6,752 nt of DNA from Gammaproteobacteria bacterium (lineage in GTDB: Bacteria; Pseudomonadota; Gammaproteobacteria; Pseudomonadales; Halomonadaceae), in the NCBI GenBank assembly GCA_023485185.1, contig JAMCZP010000065.1, positions 1-6,752 of the forward strand. Direction: 5' to 3'. The notes under the pieces are model-generated. The model saw only the letters and a list, made by a program, of their open reading frames with translations. It did not search any database and was not told where the DNA came from. Below, in pieces: positions 1-5,676 of this stretch (positions within the stretch are counted from its first letter, which is position 1; each line of letters begins with the position of its first letter). Both the position numbers and the translations under genes were made by a program.

Positions 1-45
1 TAAAATCGCCAATAGCGCGGTGGCTGGTGTCAGCGGTAGGTTCAT
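1..45 (-). CDS. azlD: AzlD-family branched-chain amino acid exporter subunit, 5' end only
   Basis: Only the first 15 codons are present; the gene runs off the low-coordinate edge. It starts with ATG at 45-43, and the ATG overlaps the TGA stop of azlC (ATGA, 4-bp overlap). A plausible Shine-Dalgarno AAGG sits 7 nt upstream, inside the end of azlC. The visible N-terminus ([15 protein letters not shown]) is hydrophobic, as expected for the start of a small membrane protein. Identification rests mainly on context: AzlC proteins are almost always encoded directly upstream of the roughly 100-residue AzlD, and the two form a small-molecule exporter (branched-chain amino acids and analogues such as azaleucine). 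The sequence itself is too short to prove the family. Confidence 0.65.
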   Translation of the reverse strand, partial: MNLPLTPATALLAIL

Positions 46-746
46 GACGCCGCCTTAGGTGTTGCAACGGGCAAACATAGCCCTGCAATACCGCCCGCCA
101 GCGCGCCAACAATGACATGGGCATTAGTTGGTAAGAAATAGATCGCCAATAGCGCGGCTACGGCGGCCACGCTCCAGGGAATTAACATCGAGAGCTGCGG
201 TTTGCCGCCCACTAACATGGCGAGCAGAAAGCAGCCCATGATCACGTCCAGCCCGAAGCGCTCAGGCTCACTGATGCCGCTGCCAAACACTACGCCAAGC
301 AGGGTGCCCAGCATCCAAGCGAGCCACAATGCAATGCCGCCGCCGACTAACATGCCAACGTTGCTTTCACCGCGGCGGTAATCTGCTGCCGCCATTGCCC
401 AGTTGGAATCACTCATTAAACCCAGGCAAGCGTAGCGCTGCCCGGTAGGAAGGTGGCGTACCCAAGGGTAGAGCGCGGCCCCCATTAGTAAGTGGCGGGC
501 ATTAATTGCAAACGTTGTCGCTATTAACGCCACCAGGGGAATAGTAGGGCCCCATAGTTCCAATGAGGCAAACTGTGCTGCGCCCGCAAATACCAATCCG
601 CTCATCAGCAACGCTTCAAAACCCGTCAGACCTCGCTGAATAGCGGCAACGCCGAAAGCGAGGCCAAACGCGATCACGAACAGTGAAAGCGGCACCATTC
701 GCTTAAAGCCCCAAAGCGTGCCCTGCGTGTCTAACTGAGCACTCAC
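42..746 (-). CDS. azlC: AzlC family branched-chain amino acid exporter, large subunit
   Basis: A 234-residue inner-membrane protein of typical AzlC length. Family features are the N-terminal segment around residues 17-35 ([15 protein letters not shown]), the [14 protein letters not shown] stretch near residues 53-66, and [15 protein letters not shown] near residues 81-95. Several further hydrophobic segments run to the C-terminus (about 130-155, 168-205, 210-225). AzlC with AzlD exports branched-chain amino acids or their analogues. The family is sometimes labelled an ABC permease, but no ATPase is present here. The start is GTG at 746-744, overlapping the TGA of the upstream oxidoreductase by 4 bp, with a GAGG Shine-Dalgarno 7 nt before it. 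The GTG also gives the usual short polar N-terminus before the first membrane segment. It is translationally coupled to its upstream neighbour and to azlD. The transported substrate cannot be read from the sequence. Confidence 0.9.
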   Translation of the reverse strand: MSAQLDTQGTLWGFKRMVPLSLFVIAFGLAFGVAAIQRGLTGFEALLMSGLVFAGAAQFASLELWGPTIPLVALIATTFAINARHLLMGAALYPWVRHLPTGQRYACLGLMSDSNWAMAAADYRRGESNVGMLVGGGIALWLAWMLGTLLGVVFGSGISEPERFGLDVIMGCFLLAMLVGGKPQLSMLIPWSVAAVAALLAIYFLPTNAHVIVGALAGGIAGLCLPVATPKAAS

Positions 747-1735
747 CGAGCGGCCTCGGCAACGATCTCGTAGCTACGCATACGGTCGGCATGGTTATAG
801 AAATCGCTATTGATCATCAGCTCATCTGCGCCGGTACGCGCCTGGAACTCTTCCAGCTCAGCTTTAACTGTTTCTGGACCGCCAATAATCGCCGCGCCTA
901 AAAACTGGCTGACCTGTGCCTGTTCAACCGGCGACCAGTCCAACTGCTCAACCGGTGGCTGTGACTGCGTAGGTTTGCCACGAATTAGATTAAGAAACTT
1001 CTGCTGCGCGGTGGTGGCCAAGTAGTGCGCCATCGCATCGCTTTCAGCGGCCATCACGGGTAAACCCACCATGGCGTGAGGCTTATCAAGGTGTGCAGAT
1101 GGGCGGAAGTTGTCGCGGTATAAGCGTAGCGCTTCAAACAGATAGCCCGGCGCAAACTGAGCCGCAAACGCGAAGGGCAGGCCTAGCTTAGCCGCTAATT
1201 GAGCGCTATAGCCGCTGGAACCCAACAGCCAGATGGGCACATGGGTTCCTTGACCAGGCACTGCTTTTACACGCTGCTGGGGCTCTGCATCGTCTAAATA
1301 GCTGCGTAGCTCATTAAGCAATTGGGGGAAGTCATCGACACCTGCATGGGCGTTGCGGCGCATGGCCTGCATGGTAGCGCCATCCGAGCCAGGAGCGCGG
1401 CCTAAGCCCAAGTCAATACGGCCAGGGTAGAGCGTTTCCAAAGTACCAAACTGCTCAGCAATCACCAGTGGCGGGTGATTGGGCAGCATAATGCCACCAC
1501 TTCCCACGCGGATGGTGGAGGTTTGCCCGGCCACGTGACCAATCAGCACGGCAGTGGCCGCGCTGGCGATGCCAGCAATATTGTGGTGCTCGGCTAGCCA
1601 GTACCGGGTATAGCCGAGTCGCTCGGTTAATTGCGCTAGTGCAACACTGTCGCGGAAAGTCTCTGCGGCGCTGCCGCCCTGGCGAATAGGTGCCAGGTCA
1701 AGGACAGAAAGCGCCGTGGAAGCGAGTTGGCTCAT
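743..1735 (-). CDS. LLM class flavin-dependent oxidoreductase (YhbW/MsnO8-like group)
   Basis: A 330-residue protein of the bacterial luciferase-like monooxygenase superfamily (TIM-barrel, FMN/F420-type flavin use). Visible family signatures are YWLAEHHN (residues 45-52), the [13 protein letters not shown] segment (78-90), [18 protein letters not shown] (102-119) and [21 protein letters not shown] (171-191). This is the pattern of the single-component 'MsnO8 family' group that includes E. coli YhbW, and the length matches it. Members oxidise unknown substrates with reduced flavin and O2; no substrate can be assigned. The ATG start at 1735 has a good Shine-Dalgarno (AGGTGA, 3 nt before the ATG). 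The stop overlaps the azlC start (GTGA), so oxidoreductase and exporter are co-translated. A product or analogue handled by the enzyme could be exported by AzlCD, but that is inference. Confidence 0.9.
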   Translation of the reverse strand: MSQLASTALSVLDLAPIRQGGSAAETFRDSVALAQLTERLGYTRYWLAEHHNIAGIASAATAVLIGHVAGQTSTIRVGSGGIMLPNHPPLVIAEQFGTLETLYPGRIDLGLGRAPGSDGATMQAMRRNAHAGVDDFPQLLNELRSYLDDAEPQQRVKAVPGQGTHVPIWLLGSSGYSAQLAAKLGLPFAFAAQFAPGYLFEALRLYRDNFRPSAHLDKPHAMVGLPVMAAESDAMAHYLATTAQQKFLNLIRGKPTQSQPPVEQLDWSPVEQAQVSQFLGAAIIGGPETVKAELEEFQARTGADELMINSDFYNHADRMRSYEIVAEAAR

Positions 1736-1803
1736 GGTTCACCTGCAAATTGATCGTCGTTGGCGCGTACAGCAAAATTACTTAGCGCGCTTGGTAATTA
1801 GAC

Positions 1804-1832
1804 GTTATGCGGTCAGTACCGACGAATTGCAA
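1804..1832 (-). promoter_or_regulatory. possible sigma-70 promoter of the LLM-azlCD operon
   Basis: The 139-bp gap between the SDR stop and the LLM start contains TTGCAA (1832-1827) and CATAAC (1809-1804) on the minus strand, separated by 17 bp. Each matches the sigma-70 consensus at 4 of 6 positions with ideal spacing. Transcription would start near 1797, about 60 nt before the ATG. No convincing intrinsic terminator for the SDR gene was found in this gap, so read-through from upstream is also possible. Confidence 0.3.
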
Positions 1833-1874
1833 GGTGTTAGTCATGCAGGTGCTGGCACGCTTTACGATTAACGT

Positions 1875-2561
1875 TCAATCAAGCGGCGGGGTAGGGCGAA
1901 TAAGTATTTCATTCACATCGACATGGGCGGGTTGGGAGAGGGCGTAGATCACTGTATTGGCGATATCGCGATCTGCTAAGGCATGTTCAGGCGGTTCATC
2001 AAAAAATGGCGTGTCTACCATGCCGGGTTCAATCAGCGTGACGCGCATACCGGTGCCGCGTAACTCTTCACGCAAGTTATAGCCAATGCCGGTGACTGCC
2101 CATTTTGTAGCGCTATACATCGAGCCAGGAATAGTCGTACGCCCCGCTGCGGAGCCGGTTAATAGCACATGGCCTTTGCTGCGCTTAAGCTGAGGTAAGC
2201 AAGCCTGTAAGGTGAGCCCAACGCCATAGATATTGGTAAGAATCATTTCACGCCATGCGTCTGGATCAGCTTCACTGAAACCACCCGGTGAACCTCCCCG
2301 GCCAGCATTAGCAAAGACCGCATCCAGGCGACCAAAGGTTTCAATCGCCTGTTCGACCATAGAGAGTTGTTGCTCTCTATTCGTTACATCCAGCTTGCAA
2401 GTCAGGACGTTTTCCGGCCCTAGTTCTTGGGCCAGAGCAGTAAGTTTATCCACAGAGCGGGCAGCGAGTACCAGTTTGTAGCCTTCCCGGGAGGCCGCTC
2501 TTGCGGTGGCTGCGCCGATGCCACTGGATGCGCCGGTAATCAATAACACACCTTTATGCAT
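1875..2561 (-). CDS. SDR family oxidoreductase, classical short-chain dehydrogenase
   Basis: A 228-residue classical short-chain dehydrogenase/reductase, probably cytosolic. It has the Rossmann cofactor motif TGASSGIG (residues 9-16), an arginine after the second strand (AARS, R35) suggesting NADP(H) preference, LDV (67-69), the structural NAG motif (85-87), N110, and the catalytic S137, Y149 and K153 in YSATK. It also has EPG (188-190) and a C-terminal VNEILIRPT, typical of YdfG/serine-3-dehydrogenase-like SDRs. The substrate is unknown. The start was placed at ATG 2561: it is preceded by AAGGAG with 7-nt spacing and puts the Rossmann strand right at the N-terminus, as usual in the family. 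The frame stays open upstream to a TTG at 2630 and an ATG at 2606, but neither has a ribosome site. It lies 78 bp downstream of nasR in the same direction and may be read through from it. Confidence 0.92.
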   Translation of the reverse strand: MHKGVLLITGASSGIGAATARAASREGYKLVLAARSVDKLTALAQELGPENVLTCKLDVTNREQQLSMVEQAIETFGRLDAVFANAGRGGSPGGFSEADPDAWREMILTNIYGVGLTLQACLPQLKRSKGHVLLTGSAAGRTTIPGSMYSATKWAVTGIGYNLREELRGTGMRVTLIEPGMVDTPFFDEPPEHALADRDIANTVIYALSQPAHVDVNEILIRPTPPLD

Positions 2562-2568
2562 GTTTGCG

Positions 2569-2574
2569 CTCCTT
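2569..2574 (-). promoter_or_regulatory. ribosome binding site that fixes the SDR start
   Basis: AAGGAG on the minus strand lies 7 nt upstream of ATG 2561-2559. It favours this codon over the in-frame TTG at 2630 or ATG at 2606, which would add 23 or 15 residues of non-conserved sequence before the Rossmann fold. Confidence 0.8.
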
Positions 2575-2639
2575 GCTGAGTCGTTAGCCTGAGAAGCTTT
2601 CAGCATGGTCAATGCGTGACTATCTTGCAAACTTGCGCG

Positions 2640-3917
2640 TTATAAGCCTTTTTCTTTACGTTTCAACATAGCCGAGAGATCAAGAATGGCTTGGGCCATA
2701 TCCGCCATGCTTTTACTCTGATCCATCGAGGTTTTGCGCAAAAAACGGTAGGCCTCTTCTTCGCTCATGTCCTGATGGGCCATGATCAATCCCTTGGCGC
2801 GCTCGATCAGCTTGCGTTCACGCAGGGCTTTACGGGTATTTTCTAATTCATCACTGAGTCCTTGCAGGCGGCCTGCCTGGGCCTGGGTAAGCTCAATTAA
2901 TGAACGCCCTAAAGGCGACGTCAGCGCGCTAGCCGTTAAATCGCCTAATGGTTGAGAGCCATTAAACGCAAGTAACTGCTCACAGGGAGCTGGTGTATAG
3001 CGGTTGGGTGCCTCTTTGGCTTTTTCCAGGCCATTCACTGCCTGGGTAATTTTTCGGTGGCAAAGCGCACTTAGCTGCGCTATCAACGCATCCTCCACCG
3101 TTTTGATCGTATCAATACGTAGCGTAGTGAGTTCATACCAGGTTTCTCCAAGCGTATTCGGTGTGTCAGTAGCCTGGTTTTTCACCGCGTGCGTGCGCTG
3201 GCAGGCGATATCGCGGAGATGACAAATACCCGCTAATGTGCGCGTCGATAGCTCGTTTTCCCACACCTGCCGCGCTTCAGATGAAGCAAACTCTGTAAAA
3301 GTGTCAAAGCAGCGTTGCTGCTCATTGACGAGCTGATTCAGCAGTGCACGATGGGCTTCATCAAAGTGACCATGGGTGAAACCAAACGCGCCACAGGCGC
3401 GCTCTTGACCAGCCAGCTCTTTGCCCTGCATTAAATGGAAAATGGCCACCAACGCGCGGGTAATATCTGGGTCAGCAGACGTGTCGGCGGCCTCAAAAAC
3501 AATGGCTAGTAATCCACTGATGAGCTGGTTAAATGCTTGAGTAGCTGCATCGGAAGAGATGGCAAAGGTATCAATTGCTTGACGAAGGGTGCCCAGCTCA
3601 TCAAGGGCATGCCAAACCGCCGCAATGCGCCGCAATAAGCGAGCGGCGGCCTGCGGGCGGGCCTCGTGGCTAAGTGCTTCGAGCCGTTGGCGCATTAGCG
3701 TTTCGGCTTGCTGGCTGTGCTGGCGGTAAGTATCTCGGCGGGTTTTGAAACGCTGTCCTCGAGAAACAAGGTAAATCGTTGAAGCACCTCGCTCACGCTG
3801 CAGCATATGAATAAAGCGGCTAATGTCACCGACAATATCGGCTGTCGTCGCTAGGTGCGTAAGGTTATCAATATCGCAACGAATGGCGGTTAAGAGCAAT
3901 TGCTGTGCTGAAGACAT
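2640..3917 (-). CDS. nasR: NasR-like nitrate/nitrite sensor with NIT and ANTAR domains (RNA-binding antiterminator)
   Basis: A 425-residue cytosolic, largely helical regulator. The N-terminal two-thirds is a nitrate- and nitrite-sensing (NIT) domain: the arginine-rich FIHMLQRERGAS segment (about residues 35-46) and WYELTTLRIDTIKTVED (about 260-276), whose arginines correspond by position and pattern to the nitrate-contacting arginines of Klebsiella NasR. The last ~70 residues are an ANTAR RNA-binding domain after a short coiled segment (LSDELENTRKALRERKLIERAKGLIM; MSEEEAYRFLRK; MADMAQAIL). In Klebsiella, NasR binds nitrate or nitrite and prevents termination in the nas operon leader. Here the gene is 72 bp downstream of a nitrate transporter gene whose leader holds an ANTAR-type hairpin. 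The start was set at ATG 3917, with AAGGA 7 nt upstream. An in-frame GTG at 3935 would add six residues but has a poorer ribosome site. The protein is slightly longer than the ~390-residue Klebsiella NasR. Confidence 0.92.
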   Translation of the reverse strand: MSSAQQLLLTAIRCDIDNLTHLATTADIVGDISRFIHMLQRERGASTIYLVSRGQRFKTRRDTYRQHSQQAETLMRQRLEALSHEARPQAAARLLRRIAAVWHALDELGTLRQAIDTFAISSDAATQAFNQLISGLLAIVFEAADTSADPDITRALVAIFHLMQGKELAGQERACGAFGFTHGHFDEAHRALLNQLVNEQQRCFDTFTEFASSEARQVWENELSTRTLAGICHLRDIACQRTHAVKNQATDTPNTLGETWYELTTLRIDTIKTVEDALIAQLSALCHRKITQAVNGLEKAKEAPNRYTPAPCEQLLAFNGSQPLGDLTASALTSPLGRSLIELTQAQAGRLQGLSDELENTRKALRERKLIERAKGLIMAHQDMSEEEAYRFLRKTSMDQSKSMADMAQAILDLSAMLKRKEKGL

Positions 3918-3923
3918 AAAAGA

Positions 3924-3929
3924 TTCCTT
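3924..3929 (-). promoter_or_regulatory. ribosome binding site that fixes the nasR start
   Basis: AAGGAA on the minus strand, 6 nt before ATG 3917-3915, supports the 425-residue NasR over the GTG start at 3935. Confidence 0.7.
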
Positions 3930-3954
3930 GGGCACTCGCCGCCTGAAAGTAAGA

Positions 3955-3984
3955 CTCCCTGACGGTTTATAAGCCGTAAGGGAG
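3955..3984 (-). other. intercistronic stem-loop between nasA and nasR
   Basis: CTCCCT pairs with AGGGAG, then after one T/C mismatch ACGG pairs with CCGT around an 8-nt loop. That makes 10 base pairs starting 5 nt after the nasA stop codon. The downstream sequence (TCTTACTTTC) is T-rich but not a true U-tract. It is therefore at best a weak terminator, and more likely a partial attenuator or an mRNA-stabilising/processing hairpin that could lower nasR expression relative to nasA. Confidence 0.5.
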
Positions 3985-3989
3985 CAAGA

Positions 3990-5342
3990 TTATCGTAATG
4001 ATAGGGCGCCTGCCCCTGTTTCATCACCCGCCGCATCGCGGTAAGCCTCAGCCTCTTCGGCTTCGGTGGCATCGCTAAAGCGCACAAGCAACACACACGA
4101 TGCCAGTACCAGCACAGTGAGACCTAAATAGAACAACCCCTGTTGATAGCTCAGGCTTTCACTGCGGAAAAGAAATGCAGCACCAACGGCGCCAACGTTA
4201 CCGCCAGCACCAACAATGCCCGCCACTGCCCCCAACGCTTTTTTATTGATAAACGGGACAACGCCATAGGTGGCCCCTTCGGCCATCTGCACAAACAAAC
4301 TAAACACTAGCATGATGCCAATCGCGAGGCTTAATACGTGCATCTGCGAGAATGCTATTAGGGCAAGACCTTCGCAAATCAACGCGATAAACAGCCAGCG
4401 TACCCGGCCCTTCAGGCCGCCTTGCTTGGCAAAAAGGTCCGAAAAAACGCCACCCAAGGTGCGGGCAAAAATATTCATTAGGCCGAATAAACCAGCGATT
4501 AGGCCAGCCGTGGCCAGCGTTAAATCGAACTTATCAAAGAAGTAGATAGCGGCAATATTATTAATCGTCAGCTCTACACCAAAGCAGAGGCCATAGACCA
4601 CGAACAGCGCCCAAACACGGATATCTTTAGCAGCCGCTAAAAAGCTTTGACCTGCGCCATTTTCACCCGTTGCTTCAGGAAGTTCGCCTCGGGCACGTAG
4701 CTCGCTAAAGTTGCCATTTGGCGCATCTTGGGTAAACAGCCAATACCCGATGCCGGTAAAGAACATGACAACGCCTGGCACCATCATGGCCAAGCGCCAG
4801 CCGAAAGCTTCGTTCACGCCCAGCATTAGCAGGCCGGAGAAGATTAGCGGCATCAGAATTTGTGTAGTACCGCCGCCAAGATTCCCCCAGCCTGCACTGG
4901 TGGCATTGGCGGTGCCAACCACATTAGGCGCGAACATCATGGTGGTATGGTACTGAGTAATCACGAAAGAGGCGCCGATAGCACCAATCGCTAAACGGGC
5001 CAGTAGGAAGGTTTCGAAGCTATTCGCTAAGCCGATACCCATGACTGGAAGGGCGCCTAACATCAGCAGACCGGTATAGGTTTTACGCGGCCCAATGCGG
5101 TCGCAAAGCACGCCAATCACAAGCCGTACGATCACGGTAACCGCGACCGAGGCAATGATGGTATTGCCGATCTGTGTTTGGGTTAGCGAGAGGTCTTCGC
5201 GGACAATGGCCATTAATGGCGCAATGCCGAACCAGCCAAAAAAGCAGATATGGAATGCAAACCATGAAAAATGGAAAGCGCGCATTTGCGGCGAGGAGAA
5301 ATTGAACAGTCGTATACGGTTAGCTTTGTTGCGTATATCCAT
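3990..5342 (-). CDS. nasA: NarK/NasA family nitrate/nitrite MFS transporter
   Basis: A 450-residue inner-membrane protein of the nitrate/nitrite porter branch of the major facilitator superfamily, with about twelve hydrophobic segments. Both nitrate signature motifs are visible: GWGNLGGG in TM5 (residues 151-158) and GAGGNVGAVG in TM11 (378-387). The substrate-binding arginines expected in TM2 and TM8 are probably R73 (VIVRLVIG) and R294 (IFARTLGG). An MFS loop motif, CDRIGPRK, is at 80-87. Length and the short loop between halves fit a single-domain assimilatory NasA or NarK2-like porter, not the double-length NarK1-NarK2 fusion. The start ATG 5342 has a GAGG Shine-Dalgarno 7 nt upstream. 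Assimilatory use is inferred from the NtrC/sigma-54-like promoter upstream and nasR downstream. Nitrate uptake versus nitrite export cannot be settled from sequence alone; 'narK' is an equally common label. Confidence 0.93.
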   Translation of the reverse strand: MDIRNKANRIRLFNFSSPQMRAFHFSWFAFHICFFGWFGIAPLMAIVREDLSLTQTQIGNTIIASVAVTVIVRLVIGVLCDRIGPRKTYTGLLMLGALPVMGIGLANSFETFLLARLAIGAIGASFVITQYHTTMMFAPNVVGTANATSAGWGNLGGGTTQILMPLIFSGLLMLGVNEAFGWRLAMMVPGVVMFFTGIGYWLFTQDAPNGNFSELRARGELPEATGENGAGQSFLAAAKDIRVWALFVVYGLCFGVELTINNIAAIYFFDKFDLTLATAGLIAGLFGLMNIFARTLGGVFSDLFAKQGGLKGRVRWLFIALICEGLALIAFSQMHVLSLAIGIMLVFSLFVQMAEGATYGVVPFINKKALGAVAGIVGAGGNVGAVGAAFLFRSESLSYQQGLFYLGLTVLVLASCVLLVRFSDATEAEEAEAYRDAAGDETGAGALSLR

Positions 5343-5499
5343 GGGATGGCCTCACGGGGCATCAAACGAGTTTATCGTTACGCAACGTCATTCAGGTGGA
5401 GCGCTGCGTAAGCAATTTACGAGAACTTGCCTTCACCGTTGAAGGGCAGGTTCGACGCACTCGTACCCTGTTGGGCCTGGTCCACGCCTACAACCACTA
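5343..5499 (-). promoter_or_regulatory. predicted untranslated leader of nasA-nasR
   Basis: From the start expected for the sigma-54 promoter (about 5499) to the nasA ATG there are some 157 nt without a supportable gene. The leader contains a first stem-loop at 5494-5470 (GTTG/CAAC and GGC/GCC with a 2-nt bulge and 9-nt loop), a 16-nt linker, and a second, stronger stem-loop at 5453-5423. Further down is a small CGTAA/TTACG hairpin (5421-5407). Two tandem hairpins in the leader of a transcript that encodes NasR fit ANTAR-controlled antitermination. No run of U residues follows either hairpin. Confidence 0.5.
5423..5453 (-). promoter_or_regulatory. ANTAR-type hexaloop hairpin, candidate NasR target
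   Basis: On the minus strand GAACCTGCCCTTC and GAAGGCAAGTTC pair in 11 base pairs, with one C/A mismatch and one bulged C, closing a six-base loop AACGGT. The loop has A at position 1 and G at position 4, the two bases conserved in loops bound by ANTAR proteins such as NasR and EutV. It sits in the predicted leader, about 80 nt before the nasA start codon. This would be the second (P2) hairpin of the dual-hairpin motif. The match is seen in sequence; binding by NasR is inferred. Confidence 0.55.
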
Positions 5500-5509
5500 A
5501 TGGAAATTA

Positions 5510-5526
5510 TGCAGATAATTTGCCAA
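5510..5526 (-). promoter_or_regulatory. sigma-54 (RpoN) -24/-12 promoter of nasA-nasR
   Basis: TTGGCAAATTATCTGCA on the minus strand matches the TTGGCAC-N5-TTGCA consensus at 10 of 12 fixed positions. The invariant GG (5524-5523) and GC (5512-5511) are separated by exactly 10 bp, as required. Transcription is expected near 5499-5497. Sigma-54 with NtrC is the standard nitrogen-limitation control of assimilatory nitrate genes in gammaproteobacteria, and candidate NtrC sites lie upstream. Confidence 0.7.
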
Positions 5527-5571
5527 ATGGAGTTTTGTGTATGAAATTCAGTTGTTTAAGTATTTTTCGCT

Positions 5572-5588
5572 TGCTGGATTTTGGTGTC
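5572..5588 (-). promoter_or_regulatory. NtrC-like enhancer site, promoter-proximal
   Basis: GACACCAAAATCCAGCA matches the NtrC consensus TGCACCA-N3-TGGTGCA at 9 of 14 positions and shares the core CACCAAAAT with the distal site. Its centre is about 80 bp upstream of the predicted start. It is the weaker of the two sites and abuts the T-run of the upstream terminator. The stretch between it and the promoter is AT-rich, which suits DNA bending. Confidence 0.45.
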
Positions 5589-5634
5589 AAAAAGCACGCA
5601 TGCTGCATGGGTGGGCATGCAACATGCGCTCTGC
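5589..5634 (-). terminator. rho-independent terminator of the patatin gene
   Basis: A 13-bp stem (5628-5616 with 5609-5597, one G/T wobble) with a 6-nt CCCACC loop. A further TGC/GCA pairing lies beyond a 3-nt bulge, followed directly by TTTTT (5593-5589). It lies about 43 nt after the patatin stop codon and should insulate nasA from patatin transcription. The arms consist of repeated GCATG units, so the element is also a palindromic repeat at the DNA level. Confidence 0.75.
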
Positions 5635-5648
5635 GTCATTTTGGTGCT
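5632..5648 (-). promoter_or_regulatory. NtrC-like enhancer site, promoter-distal
   Basis: AGCACCAAAATGACGCA matches TGCACCA-N3-TGGTGCA at 11 of 14 positions, centred about 140 bp upstream of the predicted nasA start and 60 bp from the proximal site. Two spaced NtrC sites at about -140 and -80 resemble the classical glnA enhancer layout. It lies between the patatin stop codon and the terminator hairpin, slightly overlapping the outermost terminator pairing. Confidence 0.55.
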
Positions 5649-5676
5649 TAAACGGCTGGGATGATGAGCATAGGGG

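Noticed and set aside
5..157. A 16-bp exact direct repeat (5-20 and 142-157).
   Set aside because: Both copies encode the same short hydrophobic stretch (ALLAI) in azlD and azlC with identical codons; it looks like a coincidence of coding, with no other repeat structure around it.
1736..1874. A possible intrinsic terminator for the SDR gene.
   Set aside because: The only inverted pair near the stop (GTGC/GCAC) is separated by two bases, too few for a loop, and no T-run follows.
4270..4545. A 91-codon plus-strand open frame inside nasA, and similar plus-strand frames at 5095, 2233, 3004 and 6515.
   Set aside because: They lie antisense within well-identified genes and show no family motifs or ribosome sites; they are composition-driven shadows.
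5366..5395. A possible leader peptide on the minus strand (ATG then 8 codons and TGA) in the nasA leader.
   Set aside because: There is no Shine-Dalgarno, the length is trivial, and the codon content is not enriched for any amino acid that would suggest attenuation.
5427..5651. A plus-strand open frame of 74 codons in the nasA upstream region.
   Set aside because: It has no ribosome site or recognisable protein features and runs straight through the terminator, NtrC-like sites and sigma-54 promoter.
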